64,000 bases of DNA. Origin: Hyaloscypha bicolor E. Its lineage: Eukaryota; Ascomycota; Leotiomycetes; Helotiales; Hyaloscyphaceae. Shown piece after piece: positions 35,806 through 46,171 of the stretch; within the stretch, counting starts at the first letter, position 1; the number at the start of each line of letters is the position of its first letter. A model generated the notes under the pieces. The model was given only the letters and a program-made list of their open reading frames with translations, had not been told where the DNA came from and did not search any database. Both the position numbers and the translations under genes were made by a program. The stretch lies in assembly GCF_002865645.1 (NCBI RefSeq), contig NW_020194558.1, forward strand, positions 2,756,014 through 2,820,013. The letters are read 5' to 3'.

Positions 35806-36299
35806 AGGCTGGTGCCTTGAGGGCGACGTTCGGTTGCTGAAAGTGAGGCGAGCAAGCGAGAATTAGAGGCTTGGACGCGGTGAAGTATCGCCGATCGAGG
35901 GGTTTTGGGGGGAGTTTGGTGCGGAAAGCTCTGCAAATTGCTCTGGGGGAAAGGTTCTGTCTTTATCTTCCTGGGTGGGAAGTTGAGTGAGCATGTACGA
36001 GGGCGACAAGTTGGGCCACGTCATCGGGTCAAACCTTCCTCGCTGGCCAGTCGCCCCCTTCCTTCGCACGCTCCAGTGATTTGCACATGTTCCAGTGGCT
36101 TTGAATCTCTACCTTAGTAGTTCAGCTTCAGTATAGCCCTAAATTTTCAACATGAGGTTGGTTTTTGTATGTGTTAAGGAAATAAATGAAGAGATGTTGA
36201 GACGATAAAAAAAACAAAGCCCGCCAAGCAATATCACATTGTCGCGAACAATAAACTAGATTCGCCTGTCATGAACCAGATTTCAATTTGAAGTACTAT
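35806..36299. other. intergenic
   Basis: Upstream of the C2H2 gene and downstream of the membrane protein gene. A poly-A run lies near 36209-36216. Nothing else seen. Confidence 0.5.
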
Positions 36300-37307
36300 T
36301 CAAGCTCCATAACTTTCCTGCCTATAATATCCACTTCTACCTGGAAGAAACGGTCGGGAAGGCTCTGATCTTGCCGCTTGCCGGGCCGGAGCCTCATGAC
36401 CGCCCGAGACCTCTCGCGTTATTAAATTGGATGTGGACCATTCCCCTTGCCTTTTAGTCATGGTCACATCTTTCGACAGATATATATCGCTGTCGTAGCT
36501 GAGGGAGTTGGTATACGGAGTGCCGCGGAAGCCCATGTCCCTCAAAAGAAGACCATCAGTTTTGCGTCCTCTGCCCGCAGCCTCTGCTGTTTCTTTTTTC
36601 TTCTTCACTATCCCGGCTCTCTTATCTGAGATAAATGTCAGCAGCCATTATTCTGTGCTCAAAGTGAGGGCAAAATGTTCACCAATGAATTCTTCAAAGG
36701 CAGTGAGGAAAGGCAAAGCGATGAATATCATAGCCACCAACTGGCCAAACATCCAAGCATTCTCATCAAAATCCATAGTCGTAATCAAGCCAGAGTACGG
36801 CTTGATCAGCCAACTCTTCGGAAAGCTATAAAACCCAATAACAAGGTCAGCAACGCACAAGACCCAGCCAAGCACAGCTCCAACTCTCGTCCCATATTTT
36901 CAAAGAAGCTCGTGACCGCATTCATCCTTAGAGATTGCAATTATCGCCAGATATAGCCCTCGAAATAAGCATGCGATGATTGTTATTAGTGCCGTGATCT
37001 GAAACATTGAGTCAGTACGACTAAGCACGAGGCCTGTGGTGAATGAAAATACCATGAATGCGAGGACGACAACTATACCGGCAATATCGACGTTTGGGCG
37101 TAGATCACCGCATGCTTTATATACGAAACTGAAGTTGGACCATTGATATTGTGTCCATTTGGAGCACTGGGTAGCAAGGCTCCAGTCCGTTTCTTCGATA
37201 TCAAGAGTTGCATTTCGGACCATCACCCCGCCGACCAAGTAAACTATTTTGTTGTAATTGTCGAGGTTGGCAGCACTACGGCCGCTTCTAGTGTAATCAC
37301 GACTCAT
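36300..37307 (-). pseudogene. fungal multi-span membrane protein with an in-frame TGA
   Basis: Exons 37307-37053, 36998-36683 and 36625-36300 (introns of 54 and 57 nt) would give 298 residues apart from one internal stop. The N-terminus (NKIVYLVGGVMVRNATLDIE) faces a lumen or exterior and contains an NxT site. Hydrophobic segments are IAGIVVVLAFMITALITIIA, VGAVLGWVLCVADLVIGFY and FGQLVAMIFIALPFLTAF. The tail is basic (KKKKETAEAAGRGRK), then Tyr-rich. In exon 2 a TGA at 36900-36902 separates SKDECGHELL from KYGTRVGAVLGW. The frame is the same on both sides and remains good for 275 codon-like bases and a correctly spliced third exon. A single substitution (for instance from TGG) would explain it. 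I do not know the function. The first intron is in frame without a stop, so its status rests on splice motifs. Confidence 0.65.
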
Positions 37308-37847
37308 GATAGTTTACGTATTGATAGTTCCATTGCGTAGAAGAAAAATAACGGGAGCATTAAGGCGTGGATGACGTTGAGGATTCTCTAAAAAAACACC
37401 GTCGAATACTTATTACTATATACAAAGCATTGATCTCAAATGCAAGGCGGGCTGTTTGGTGCTGCTCAAGTTAGAATGCAAAGATATCTTCGCAGATGCC
37501 AATCTAGGAAAGATATTCTTTTCATGGCGAGGCTACCACCAAACTGCACGAGGGTATATACAAACACGTTCGGCACTGATTCGATTGATCGAGCTAGATC
37601 TAGTGATCTGATCAATCTAATTGTTCTTCTTGGCTCCGATCTACCAAACAAAAGTCTTTGGATGAAATATTTCTTTGCATGGGTCGCTCTTCGAGGCTAG
37701 CACTCGGTTAAGAGAAAGGGGGTCGAGATGCCCATGGCGATTCAGCCTATAATAATATTCGCAACTCAGCTCGTCGCGATACTAAGGACTGCAACGGTTT
37801 TCTCTTTTTTCTATTCATTGGATCCCCTTGACTTTGCACTTTTAGTC
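37308..37847. other. intergenic, no supported gene
   Basis: 5' flank of the membrane protein gene and 3' flank of the DMFase-like gene. No recognisable frame. Confidence 0.5.
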
Positions 37848-40064
37848 TCATGCATCCTGAATTTTTGGCCTTATAAACTCCCTCAGAACATTCGCCGTCA
37901 CTCTAGCCACGTTGTTCTCATAATTGTTCCACGCCATCGTCCATATCCAATTGATGCTTCCAACACTAAACACCCTCCCCCCACCTGCAGTCTCAAAAAT
38001 CAACATGTCGCTGCGAACCTTGGCACAAGTCGGTCCCATCGTATCCAGCATCGGGAACATGATCTCCTCATTGAATGCCCCAAAAAGATCTGAGTGTGTC
38101 TCGCTGGTTGCGAGCACAACAGCATCTTCTGGTGAGCCCAACGCAACATCATACCGATCAATCTCGTCGCCGGAAGCTCCACCCCCAAATGCACCTATCA
38201 ACTCATCCTTCTCGGTACCCTCAAAGATCCAGGAAACGGCGGAGTCAAAACTTGCTTCGCTTCTTTTGAATCCCACGCCAGCGCCGAGACCACATGCCGC
38301 AGAGCCAATTCCAAATGTGAAATTGGGCGCACGGCCGCGAGCTCTCCAGAGGCCACCCTGTTCACCAGTCATGGAATGGACAAATTCCCCACCGGGAAGC
38401 TCGAAGGCTCGGCAGCCTTGAACGCCTCTGCGAACTTCAATCCGGTGGCTTCGAGTCGGGTCATGGGAGGTGACCCAGTAGAAACCGTTGCCACCAAGGT
38501 ACATCATATCCCCTCCTTTGGCAGAAAAGGCGTCGTATAACTGCAAATTGCGCAGTGTGGTGTATTCGGGGTGGCAGTTAAAGACCAATGTCTCGACTCC
38601 CTCGAGAGCTTGCATCCCAAATTCGTTGAGGTCGTGGTCCGTCAAGACATCATACTCAATACCTTCTTTCTCCAGAAAGTTGATAAAGAACAGATCAGCA
38701 CTGAACTCTCGAGGACGGTCGAAGCCCCAGTGTACAAATGCAGGTCGTACATTCATGATGGGTCTCTTGGTTGAGGAAAAGACAGCTCCATATCCGTCGC
38801 GATGGAGGTCGTACATAGCCAGGCCAACATCTTTCCTTGCCACAAGTCGTTTGAAGTCCTCGGTTTCTTTTAGAGCAACTCTTTTCCAGAGTGGATCAGA
38901 CGTATTGTTGAACATATGCTCGTTCGCATAAGCGGTATAAGTGAAGGTGCCCAGCAGAAAGGCAACCTTCGCTTTGGGTTTATCATGACGAGGCCGTACA
39001 AAAAATGTAACCATATCGTGCATGCCGCCTGGGGTTGCACAATCAACTGCGTAGGCTCCAGACCTCGCAGTCTCCGGAATGGTGAGAACAAAGTCGTTCT
39101 CCCATTGCGCATCATCAAGGTCATCCTCGTGGAAGTGTATTGCGGAGTATCCAAATGTCGCCTTGGTCCAGTCACATTCTGAGCCGTCCCAATCAAATCC
39201 CTTCACTGCCCGGGTCGGAGCATTCACCAATTCTCCCCTGAGACTCGGACTTGACACATCCACGATGTGGTCTGAAGTCATCTCCCTCGAAAAGTCAAAT
39301 TTTGCAAGAACTTTTGAGCCCGAGGAGAGGATAGGAGAATCAATACGGCCATTGAAACAATTTCCCACTGTCGAACCATTGAAAAGTCTGCTTGCAATAA
39401 CCAGAGGTTCACCATTGGAAGGAGCAAACTTCTCAGACATTCTGTGAGAAGTAGTGCATCCCTTCGCGGCCTTTGCCGTTCCATAGTTCTTCTTTGGAGA
39501 GATGGTGACGGCAACATTTTCAGACCAAATCTTGAATTGGATATGCATCCATGTTTTGGTGATACTTTTGAAGCCCGTCTTTACGATTTCCGTTGACTGG
39601 AAGGTGCCGACAATCAACTCGAACTCATCGTCTTCAGAAATAAAGAGGCCGAAACCAGTGAGCCCTTTCTCGTCCAGACCTGAGATGATAAATTGCCTAT
39701 GACCAGGTTCGGAAAGCGTAGGAAATGCCCATAAATCGACAGCTAGCCCTTCATTCTCATTGATTCCAACATCCTTCCACTGATCAATCTTCGCGTAAGA
39801 TCCAATATGACACTGCTGATACCTCCCCGGATGTTCTTCTTCTGGCACAAGCTCATCAAAGTATTCATACTTTGGCAGGCAATAAGCAGGGTCCTCGTGC
39901 CCCGAGATCAATCGACAAAGTCGGGTTTTGTAAGAAGAAGCTGTGGTAGAGACTTTGATTCCAACCCGTTCTCCCGGAGATACAATCCACTTGTCCGTGT
40001 AACCAAGGATTTCATGTTGATGTTTCCCCCACAATTCTCGGTCAACTTCAGACCCTGCGTCCAT
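37848..40064 (-). CDS. N,N-dimethylformamidase large (beta) subunit homologue
   Basis: One uninterrupted frame of 738 residues from ATG 40064. The sequence resembles the large subunit of bacterial N,N-dimethylformamidase (DmfA2 C-terminal domain family), which hydrolyses dimethylformamide to dimethylamine and formate with a mononuclear iron centre. The N-terminal third is beta-rich and laminin-G/ConA-like (LWAFPTLSEPGHRQFIISGL, TGFGLFISEDDEFELIVG, MHIQFKIWSENVAVTISP). The middle has DFVLTIPETARSGAYAVDC and FLLGTFTYTAYANEHMFN. The C-terminal catalytic-like domain has DVLTDHDLNEFG, GVETLVFNCHPEYT and DMMYLGGNGFYWVTS. No small subunit (DmfA1) gene is seen nearby, so the fungal protein may act alone or on another amide. 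It is the only large gene here besides RPP1 without an intron, which fits acquisition from bacteria; this is inference. No signal peptide. Confidence 0.82.
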   Translation of the reverse strand: MDAGSEVDRELWGKHQHEILGYTDKWIVSPGERVGIKVSTTASSYKTRLCRLISGHEDPAYCLPKYEYFDELVPEEEHPGRYQQCHIGSYAKIDQWKDVGINENEGLAVDLWAFPTLSEPGHRQFIISGLDEKGLTGFGLFISEDDEFELIVGTFQSTEIVKTGFKSITKTWMHIQFKIWSENVAVTISPKKNYGTAKAAKGCTTSHRMSEKFAPSNGEPLVIASRLFNGSTVGNCFNGRIDSPILSSGSKVLAKFDFSREMTSDHIVDVSSPSLRGELVNAPTRAVKGFDWDGSECDWTKATFGYSAIHFHEDDLDDAQWENDFVLTIPETARSGAYAVDCATPGGMHDMVTFFVRPRHDKPKAKVAFLLGTFTYTAYANEHMFNNTSDPLWKRVALKETEDFKRLVARKDVGLAMYDLHRDGYGAVFSSTKRPIMNVRPAFVHWGFDRPREFSADLFFINFLEKEGIEYDVLTDHDLNEFGMQALEGVETLVFNCHPEYTTLRNLQLYDAFSAKGGDMMYLGGNGFYWVTSHDPTRSHRIEVRRGVQGCRAFELPGGEFVHSMTGEQGGLWRARGRAPNFTFGIGSAACGLGAGVGFKRSEASFDSAVSWIFEGTEKDELIGAFGGGASGDEIDRYDVALGSPEDAVVLATSETHSDLFGAFNEEIMFPMLDTMGPTCAKVRSDMLIFETAGGGRVFSVGSINWIWTMAWNNYENNVARVTANVLREFIRPKIQDA

Positions 40065-40508
40065 TTTTCTACTTAATGATAATGATAAAATACCTGGGTT
40101 TCTTCTTCAATTCGATCTACTCGAACTTCGCCGCGCCGGCGACGGGTTCTCGGTGGATCGTTCCGTACGAGTAGATAGATAGCTATCTCGTCCGCCAAGA
40201 CCAGTTTCCCATTCCTGCCTGTTTGGGGTAATTTCTATTTATTTTCTATCGTTGATTCTTTATCTTGTATGAAGTGCTGGGTTGAGCTCAAATCGTGACC
40301 ACATAAGTGGGAAGTGGCAAGGATCGACAAAGCTTGCCTCTCGTTTCGGTGCGACATTGCCAGAGCCAGCGGCCGCATAAATGCGGATGGCTTGATTGGA
40401 GGAGACTGGTATTCTGACTGAACAGGAGATATTCGCGTGCGGCCGCTAGTGTGGCAATGTCTCACCGGAGTCCGGTGACCGGATGAGGGAATAGAGTTGG
40501 AAAAGTGG
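40065..40508. other. upstream region of the DMFase-like gene up to the hAT insertion
   Basis: No gene. The hAT element inserted about 450 bp upstream of the DMFase-like start codon and so sits next to its promoter. Confidence 0.5.
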
Positions 40509-40633
40509 ACCCTGATTAGGGTATGTAAAAAAACCGTGTTTTATAAAAAAGACGGTTTTAATGCATGTTTTATATGTTTTTACGAGCCATAAAACACGGT
40601 TTTAAAACACAGATCACATGATATTCACGTGAA

Positions 40634-40655
40634 AGCTAGCCTAATTAGGCTAGCT
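40634..40655. repeat. 22-bp perfect palindrome in the hAT 5' region
   Basis: From 40634 the sequence agctagcctaa is followed directly by its reverse complement ttaggctagct. It lies between the left sub-terminal repeats and the transposase ATG and could be an operator-like or transposase-binding site. Confidence 0.85.
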
Positions 40656-40749
40656 CCATAAATTTTGCAGCGAGATTTCTCAAGCTTCAGCTGAACCACC
40701 CTCCTAATTATCACTATCATCAATCCAATTATCCAACCACGCATTAATT

Positions 40750-42618
40750 ATGGTTCGAACGATCGGCGAAAAGCGCAAGGAGTATGAAGCAGAGTTTACT
40801 CTCTTTTTCTCCGATAAATATAAGAAGCGGAGGGCCCTCTGCAAGCACTGCAATATCGATATGGCTGAATCTCCCCGGCAAGCAACCCATTTAGTTAACT
40901 GTACTCCCTACCAAGATTCCATGATTATACGCCAAAAAGAGACTCTTTTCACAGCCCAAAGGAAGACGCTAAATAAGGATCAAACTCGATTAAAGATCCC
41001 TACATTGACGGAGCACCAAAAGCATTAATTCGATCTCAAAGCTACCATGGCCATTATTATGGGAGCTCGACCTTTCAGAACCTTCGCAGACCCCTATATG
41101 CACGATTTTATTACTACTATTTCCGCAAACACATACGAACCTCCTTCTGAACGAGCAATTGGTAATAAGCTCTTGGACGAATGCTACGATTCCTGCAAAT
41201 TGAAGGTTACTGCGATTTTAGCCAAGCAACCCAAATATCACTTCATCTTGGACGAGTCCTCCGATATCAACGATAATCGAATAATTAACCTCTCTGTTGT
41301 CGTCAAGCCCTTTGGCTCCTTTTTCCTCCATAATTACAATGCAGGCAAAGCGACTCTGAATGCCGCCTTCTTCGTCACATGGTTCTTTACAATGGTAGAA
41401 GCTTTTATTAGAGGGGATTGGACAAAAGTTGCTGGTGTAGCTACAGATACATGCTCTGTAATAAGGCTTATATGGAGTAATTTGGAAACTGATCTACGGT
41501 TAAAGTCATGCTTTATGATTCCGTGCGATTCTCATGGTTTATAATTGCTAATCAAAGATATATTGGGTATTCCCTTCTTTGAATCAATATACCTGAAAGC
41601 CCAGAAAATCGCGAAATCCTTCCGCAAGGCTAAAAAAGAGCTCAATCGACTTCGCGAATATCAACTTCAGATTTATGGGGAGAAGCGGTCTATACTCTTG
41701 TCAGTTATTACTCGTTGGGGATCGACCTTAGCCCTTATTAAATCACTGATTAACTCCAAAGAAGCTCTCAAACGATGGCTTGGCGATCTATCTGCAAAGA
41801 TGAAGGCAAAGGGTATAAAAGCTTGGATTGGGGATCGTGGTTTTTGGACATAACTTGAGGATCTTCAATTAATACTCGCCCCAATTTCAGAGGCACAGAA
41901 GATGAGCGAATCTTTTAAATCAACCCTCTCGCACGTCATTCCTCGATGGAAGAAAGTATAAGCTGAACTAGTTGCTCTCACAGCTTCAATTCCTGAGCTT
42001 AAGGAGGTTACATAACCTGGTGGCCTTCTCCAATAGCGAATGAACCTACAATTAACGATACTCCACCATGCCGTATTCTGGCTTGATCCTGCGAACAGGA
42101 ATTGCGAATTCAAAGATCCTGAAAAGACGAAAATCATGCGATTCTTCCTCCACTATCTAAGTTCGACTGAATATCCGGCATTTGAGATATCATTTTGGAG
42201 GTTTCGGCTGGCTAAGGACGAGTTTAGCTCCTGTCACATCAGTTGGTCTATGAAAGATTATCCAATTACATATTAGGAATCACATTACGACGAGCATCCG
42301 ATAATATCGAAGCTAGCTCAAAGGATCTTTGAGCTAGTATACAATTCAGTCCCTTCAGAGAAGTCTTTTTCTATTATGAACCTTGTATATACCCCAATTC
42401 GTAGTGCCTTAGACTCCAATAAGGTTACCAAGCTCTGCTATGTTTACATGAATCAACGGTCGATTGATAATCTTGCTAATAAGATCTTTATTAAAGGGTT
42501 AGATGATTAATCAGAGGCTAGAAAAATAGAGCTTGAGGATCTTGCAATGGAAGGGGAGCTTGATGGAGAGGGTAGTGATATTGGGGAGGAGATTGACGAA
42601 GAAGAGGATGAAGATTAG
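40750..42618 (+). pseudogene. hAT transposase, eight internal stops, frame otherwise intact
   Basis: From ATG 40750 one frame runs without a single indel to a TAG at 42616-42618 (about 622 codons). Domains in order: a BED-like zinc finger (CKHCNIDMAESPRQATHLVNC pattern, near residues 36-56), a central DUF659-like part with FILDESSDINDNRI (likely first catalytic Asp) and GVATDTCSV, and the hAT C-terminal dimerisation segment PSEKSFSIMNLVYTPIRSAL. In-frame stops lie at 41026, 41542, 41851, 41959, 42013, 42034, 42274 and 42508. All are TAA or TAG, none TGA, and each would be made from CAA or CAG by one C-to-T change in a CpA step, the preferred RIP target. The acidic tail (EIDEEEDED) is kept. 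It cannot make an active enzyme as it stands. Confidence 0.93.
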
Positions 42619-42753
42619 GCTGGTTTTCCACTATATAGCTGTCATGTGATCCTTTGTTTTAAAACACCAGAAATTATAAAATACGGTTTTTTATACGTTA
42701 CAAAACATACGAAACAAAACCGTTTTTTATGAGCGACATACCCTAACCCTGAT

Positions 42754-43399
42754 TGAACCCCGAATCCACTAAACTAAATTTATCGTGTCCTGCACCCAGG
42801 GGTGCGTCACTTAATCAGTCACAACACGACGAAAATTCGGGACCACGACTTAAACTCGTTTAGAGAGAGGTTTGGTGATTGGAGCGATGGAAGATTTGTT
42901 TTCAAACTTATCCCGTTTGAGTATTACCAACATCGTTTGAAGGCTAGTCTTTTGAAGTGTTCTGAAAAAATTAAGCGAGTCCTCGCTACGAAAAGGGGCT
43001 TGCCTCTTGTACTCGGACTAATCATTTGTGCTGTTAGAGCAGTCACATACGAAAGGGACCTTGATCTAAAAATTCGTAAGAGCTTTCTACATCGACAGTG
43101 GTTTGAATTAATCAATTGTCTCCTTAAATAACTTTCTGAACGTCCGTTCAAGCGCTTCAAGCTGCTTCTTCCTTCTCGGTCGGGAAGCAGCAGATACATC
43201 TGATCTCCTCTGCCAAGTATTTAAAAGTCATATATTTAGTTTTCTGTAATGCCATCGATCACAGAGGGCATTCCATGCCCATTATTGGCATACTTGCCCA
43301 AGAATCCTACAGGCACAATTTCAACCATCTGCTTCATCATCTCATCTGTTATGAGATCCACAAACTCCAAAGAAACGATTCCGATATGAATATCCAGCT
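42754..43399. other. stretch between the hAT element and the transporter relic
   Basis: A plus frame at 42802-43131 has a basic, weakly hydrophobic peptide (LATKRGLPLVLGLIICAV) that I cannot place. It may be the decayed 5' part of the transporter relic or unrelated. Confidence 0.3.
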
Positions 43400-44703
43400 A
43401 GATCAGTTTCCTTTATTCTGCAAGCTTGATGGAAATCTGCCTTCAACTATGCACCTGTCATTGGTTTTATGCTGGCTGCTCTCTGGGAGGATGGTGTGTG
43501 GATCGCTTCCGACCACGGAAGAACATTTTGGAGCTACGGTTTTGTCGCTGGGAACTCTGCTGTTTGAAATTCTTGGGGAAGGCGCGGCCTGCGATCTTTG
43601 TCGGAGATCTTCCCACTGGTCTCCTTACTGGTAGCTTTCCCGTCCTCGGTCCGGCGTACATCTCCAAGATCCTCCCCGTGTGCTTCCGTGGGATAGGATT
43701 GTCGTGTAACAACGTCGTCCAAGTGCTGGACTCGCTGATTGGAATTGGGATTTTGCGCGGAACTAAAAATCGCACCGACAGATGAGCATACAAAGCTCCG
43801 TTCATCACCGAATACGCCTCCCCGTGCTCTTCATCGTTGGAGCATTCTTGGCTCCTGAGACACCTTGTTTCTGGTGAAGGAGTGCCGGTATGGAGAAGCT
43901 GCGAAATCGCTCAGTGAACTAGGTATTCTGGGGGTCTTGGCAATACCTTGGCTCATATGAAGGAACTAGCTTGCTAGAAGAGGAGCTCTCGGGTGGTACG
44001 ACTTACCTCGATAGCTTCGGGGGGGAGCAAACCTCCGACGGAAGTTGACCTGTGCCATGGCCTATAGTAGCCAATTTCTGTGCGGAATCAATCTTGCATC
44101 TTCGTATTGCACGCATTTATTCGAGCTCGCAGGGCTCTCAATAGATCAAGTATTTGATCTCTCTTCGGACTGGGTGTTAGAAACATCCTTTTGTAGCCCC
44201 TGATGACAACCTGGGGTAGAAGAGGAGGCTACATCTCAACTTGCTATGTGACCCCGCTCCTTATGTTCATCATCGGATATCTGGACCTCGCACCAGACTC
44301 CAACAATGGCGCCATGTAAGCCAAGTCAATCATGCTACCTCGTTTCGACTTTGCCAACAGCATTGGACTCTGTCCCACCGTCTACGTCCTCACCGCTAAG
44401 CCTCCAAACATCAGGATCCGAGGCAAGATGTTGTGTATTGACTACTTTGTTCTCCACATCTTCTCGATCCCCATCACAGCGGGTCTCCCTTATCCAGTGG
44501 GTACCACCGAAGCAAATTGGAACGCCAAAACGGCATTTTTGTTGGCCGGGCTGAGTATTATTGCGTTTATTTGGGCTTTTTTTTTTTTTTTTGGCTTGCC
44601 AGAGAGCAAACGCACAACGTTTGAGAAACTAGATATTCTTTTTGAGAGTGAGATCTCAGCTAGGAAATTTGCAAGTAGTGACAACTTCCAAGCACTGATT
44701 TGA
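43400..44703 (+). pseudogene. MFS sugar/alpha-glucoside transporter relic
   Basis: Recognisable pieces of a sugar porter lie in changing frames. About 43470-43530 gives YAGCSLGGWCVDRFRPRKNI, the loop 2-3 signature. About 43592-43770 gives FVGDLPTGLLTGSFPVLGPA, YISKILPVCFRGIGLSCNNV and LIGIGILRG. About 44332-44700 gives a C-terminal part with IRGKMLCID, FLLAGLSIIAFIWAF, GLPESKRTTFEKLDILFESE and ISARKF, which match the end of maltose-permease-type transporters. Between the parts the frame is lost. A poly-T run of 16 at 44577-44592 lies inside the last part. No whole gene can be made without several changes, so it is an old pseudogene. Confidence 0.75.
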
Positions 44704-44923
44704 CAGATTTTGATCGGGGTGTTATCGTCCATGGAGAAGTATAGAGGGGTAATAGGCATTATGTGACGGAATTTGGGGACTTTGCTTCGTATTAGATACT
44801 TTTGTGATCTGCTTGGAAATTTCTGATTGCGTCAAGCTTATGGATTGATTTTGTGCCAATTATGCTCCATCTACGACTATGAATACAATTTTCTCCAATC
44901 CCGAACGCTTTCATCAATCACGC

Positions 44924-46171
44924 TCAAGCTAAGCTGCGTTCCAAATTAGTATAGTAATTCTCGTCTTGGCGAATGAACACAGTCTTCTCTGCCGGTTGTC
45001 CTGTCAAGGTGTCCGCCATCCCTAGCAACTTATAGCAAGACGTGCGTGAATACTCTTCCGGCGACCGCCATTGCTTAACCAACTTCAGACCAAGCAGCTC
45101 ATCCTGTCCTCTCCTAGCGCAGTACAAAAAGGCCGTGTAAACCTTTGACTCTTGATCTTCTGAACCGCCCTTCCTGCAAGCATGCATCCGCTCCGTTCGA
45201 GTCCTTTTTGGAGCAGATAGCGACAAGTTGATCTGTAGGCCTTTGTTTGTCATTGAGTAAGGTGCGCCTCGGAAATTGGGGCAAAAATCAATGTCCCATG
45301 AATCTTTGAACGCTGCAGGAGATCGGGCTAACAAGCCGCTCGTGCCATTGGAGAGAGTTTCGTCGACCCAGGCAAATATTGATTCGTCATCTGAGATCTT
45401 CATGATTTCGGTCTGTAGTCGAAGGAAGGCTTTCTCCCCTTCGCCGTATAGCGGTGGCATGTTGACTCCGAATAGTCCAAGCAGGCAATATGCTATGTCT
45501 TCTTCCTTCAATGTCTCTCGTCTTGAAGCCCAAGACATCTTCTGTGCAACTGAAGATGTTTCCCATCCATACAAATGTTCAATCCTAGTGATGGCCGATA
45601 CCAGAGTCTCCAGGCTCTTCTTGGTGCCAATTTCAACCCAGCCGCTGTTGTAGAATACCACGCTCTTTGGAGCGAGAAGCTCCTGGAGCGTCCAACCTCT
45701 TGTAAACCATTTGCTTTCTCGGAATGCGGAACCAATTGCGTAAACGTCTGTTTCTCTTTCGGGAACGTCTGATAGGTAGGCATAGCAGACTTGTGATCGC
45801 TGGTACCAGCGGAACATCGAGTTGATGGCCTCAGACAGTTCGGCGGTGCTGCTTTTGTCTATGCAGCAGGTATCGATCCACTGAGAATATGTTAGCTCTT
45901 GATGGAAGAATCATCGCTAAATATTTTGAGGGAAATCAAAGGTTTGAGGAAGTTGGAATAAACATACTGCCCAGTTCCAGCCCTCTTTCCGAGCCTGAGC
46001 ACAACATCCGACAATCTTCCTCCATCCCTCCTTCATGGGACCCTTCCCATTTAACAAATCTTGGAAAGTCACTTCAGATTTCCCATGCAGATGGGAGGCG
46101 ATGGCGTATGGCGGTATATTGGTTCCAAAGAATTCTTCGAGCTCGAATGTGGTTGTGTTGAGAAGTCGCAT
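44924..46171 (-). CDS. HET-domain (heterokaryon incompatibility) protein
   Basis: Exons 46171-45968 and 45880-44924 (87-nt intron) give 386 residues. The HET domain is at the N-terminus: MRLLNTTTFELEEFFG, PPYAIASHLHGKSEVTFQDL, GWNWAWIDTCCIDKSSTAEL, SEAINSMFRWYQRSQVCYAY, FTRGWTLQELLAPKSVVFY. GLFGVNMPPLYGEGEKAFLR follows, as in HET-E/HET-D type proteins. In those, HET triggers cell death when unlike strains fuse. The usual YAILSHTWG block is changed to YAIASHLHG, with the conserved Trp gone, so activity is doubtful. No NACHT or WD40 part follows; the C-terminal 180 residues are of unknown fold. It lies beside the transporter relic and the hAT element, a typical accessory setting. Confidence 0.85.

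Larger units (their letters stand above)
40517..42745 (+). mobile_element. complete hAT-family DNA transposon (2,229 bp)
   Basis: The element begins TAGGGTATGT (40517-40526) and ends with the exact inverted copy ACATACCCTA (42736-42745). It is flanked by an 8-bp target-site duplication ACCCTGAT (40509-40516 and 42746-42753). TAGGG/CAGGG-like ends and 8-bp duplications are typical of hAT elements. Sub-terminal regions are rich in AAAACNGTTTT-like words on both sides. A single transposase frame (listed separately) fills the middle. The perfect target duplication and TIRs indicate a single, fairly recent insertion with no later rearrangement. Confidence 0.95.
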
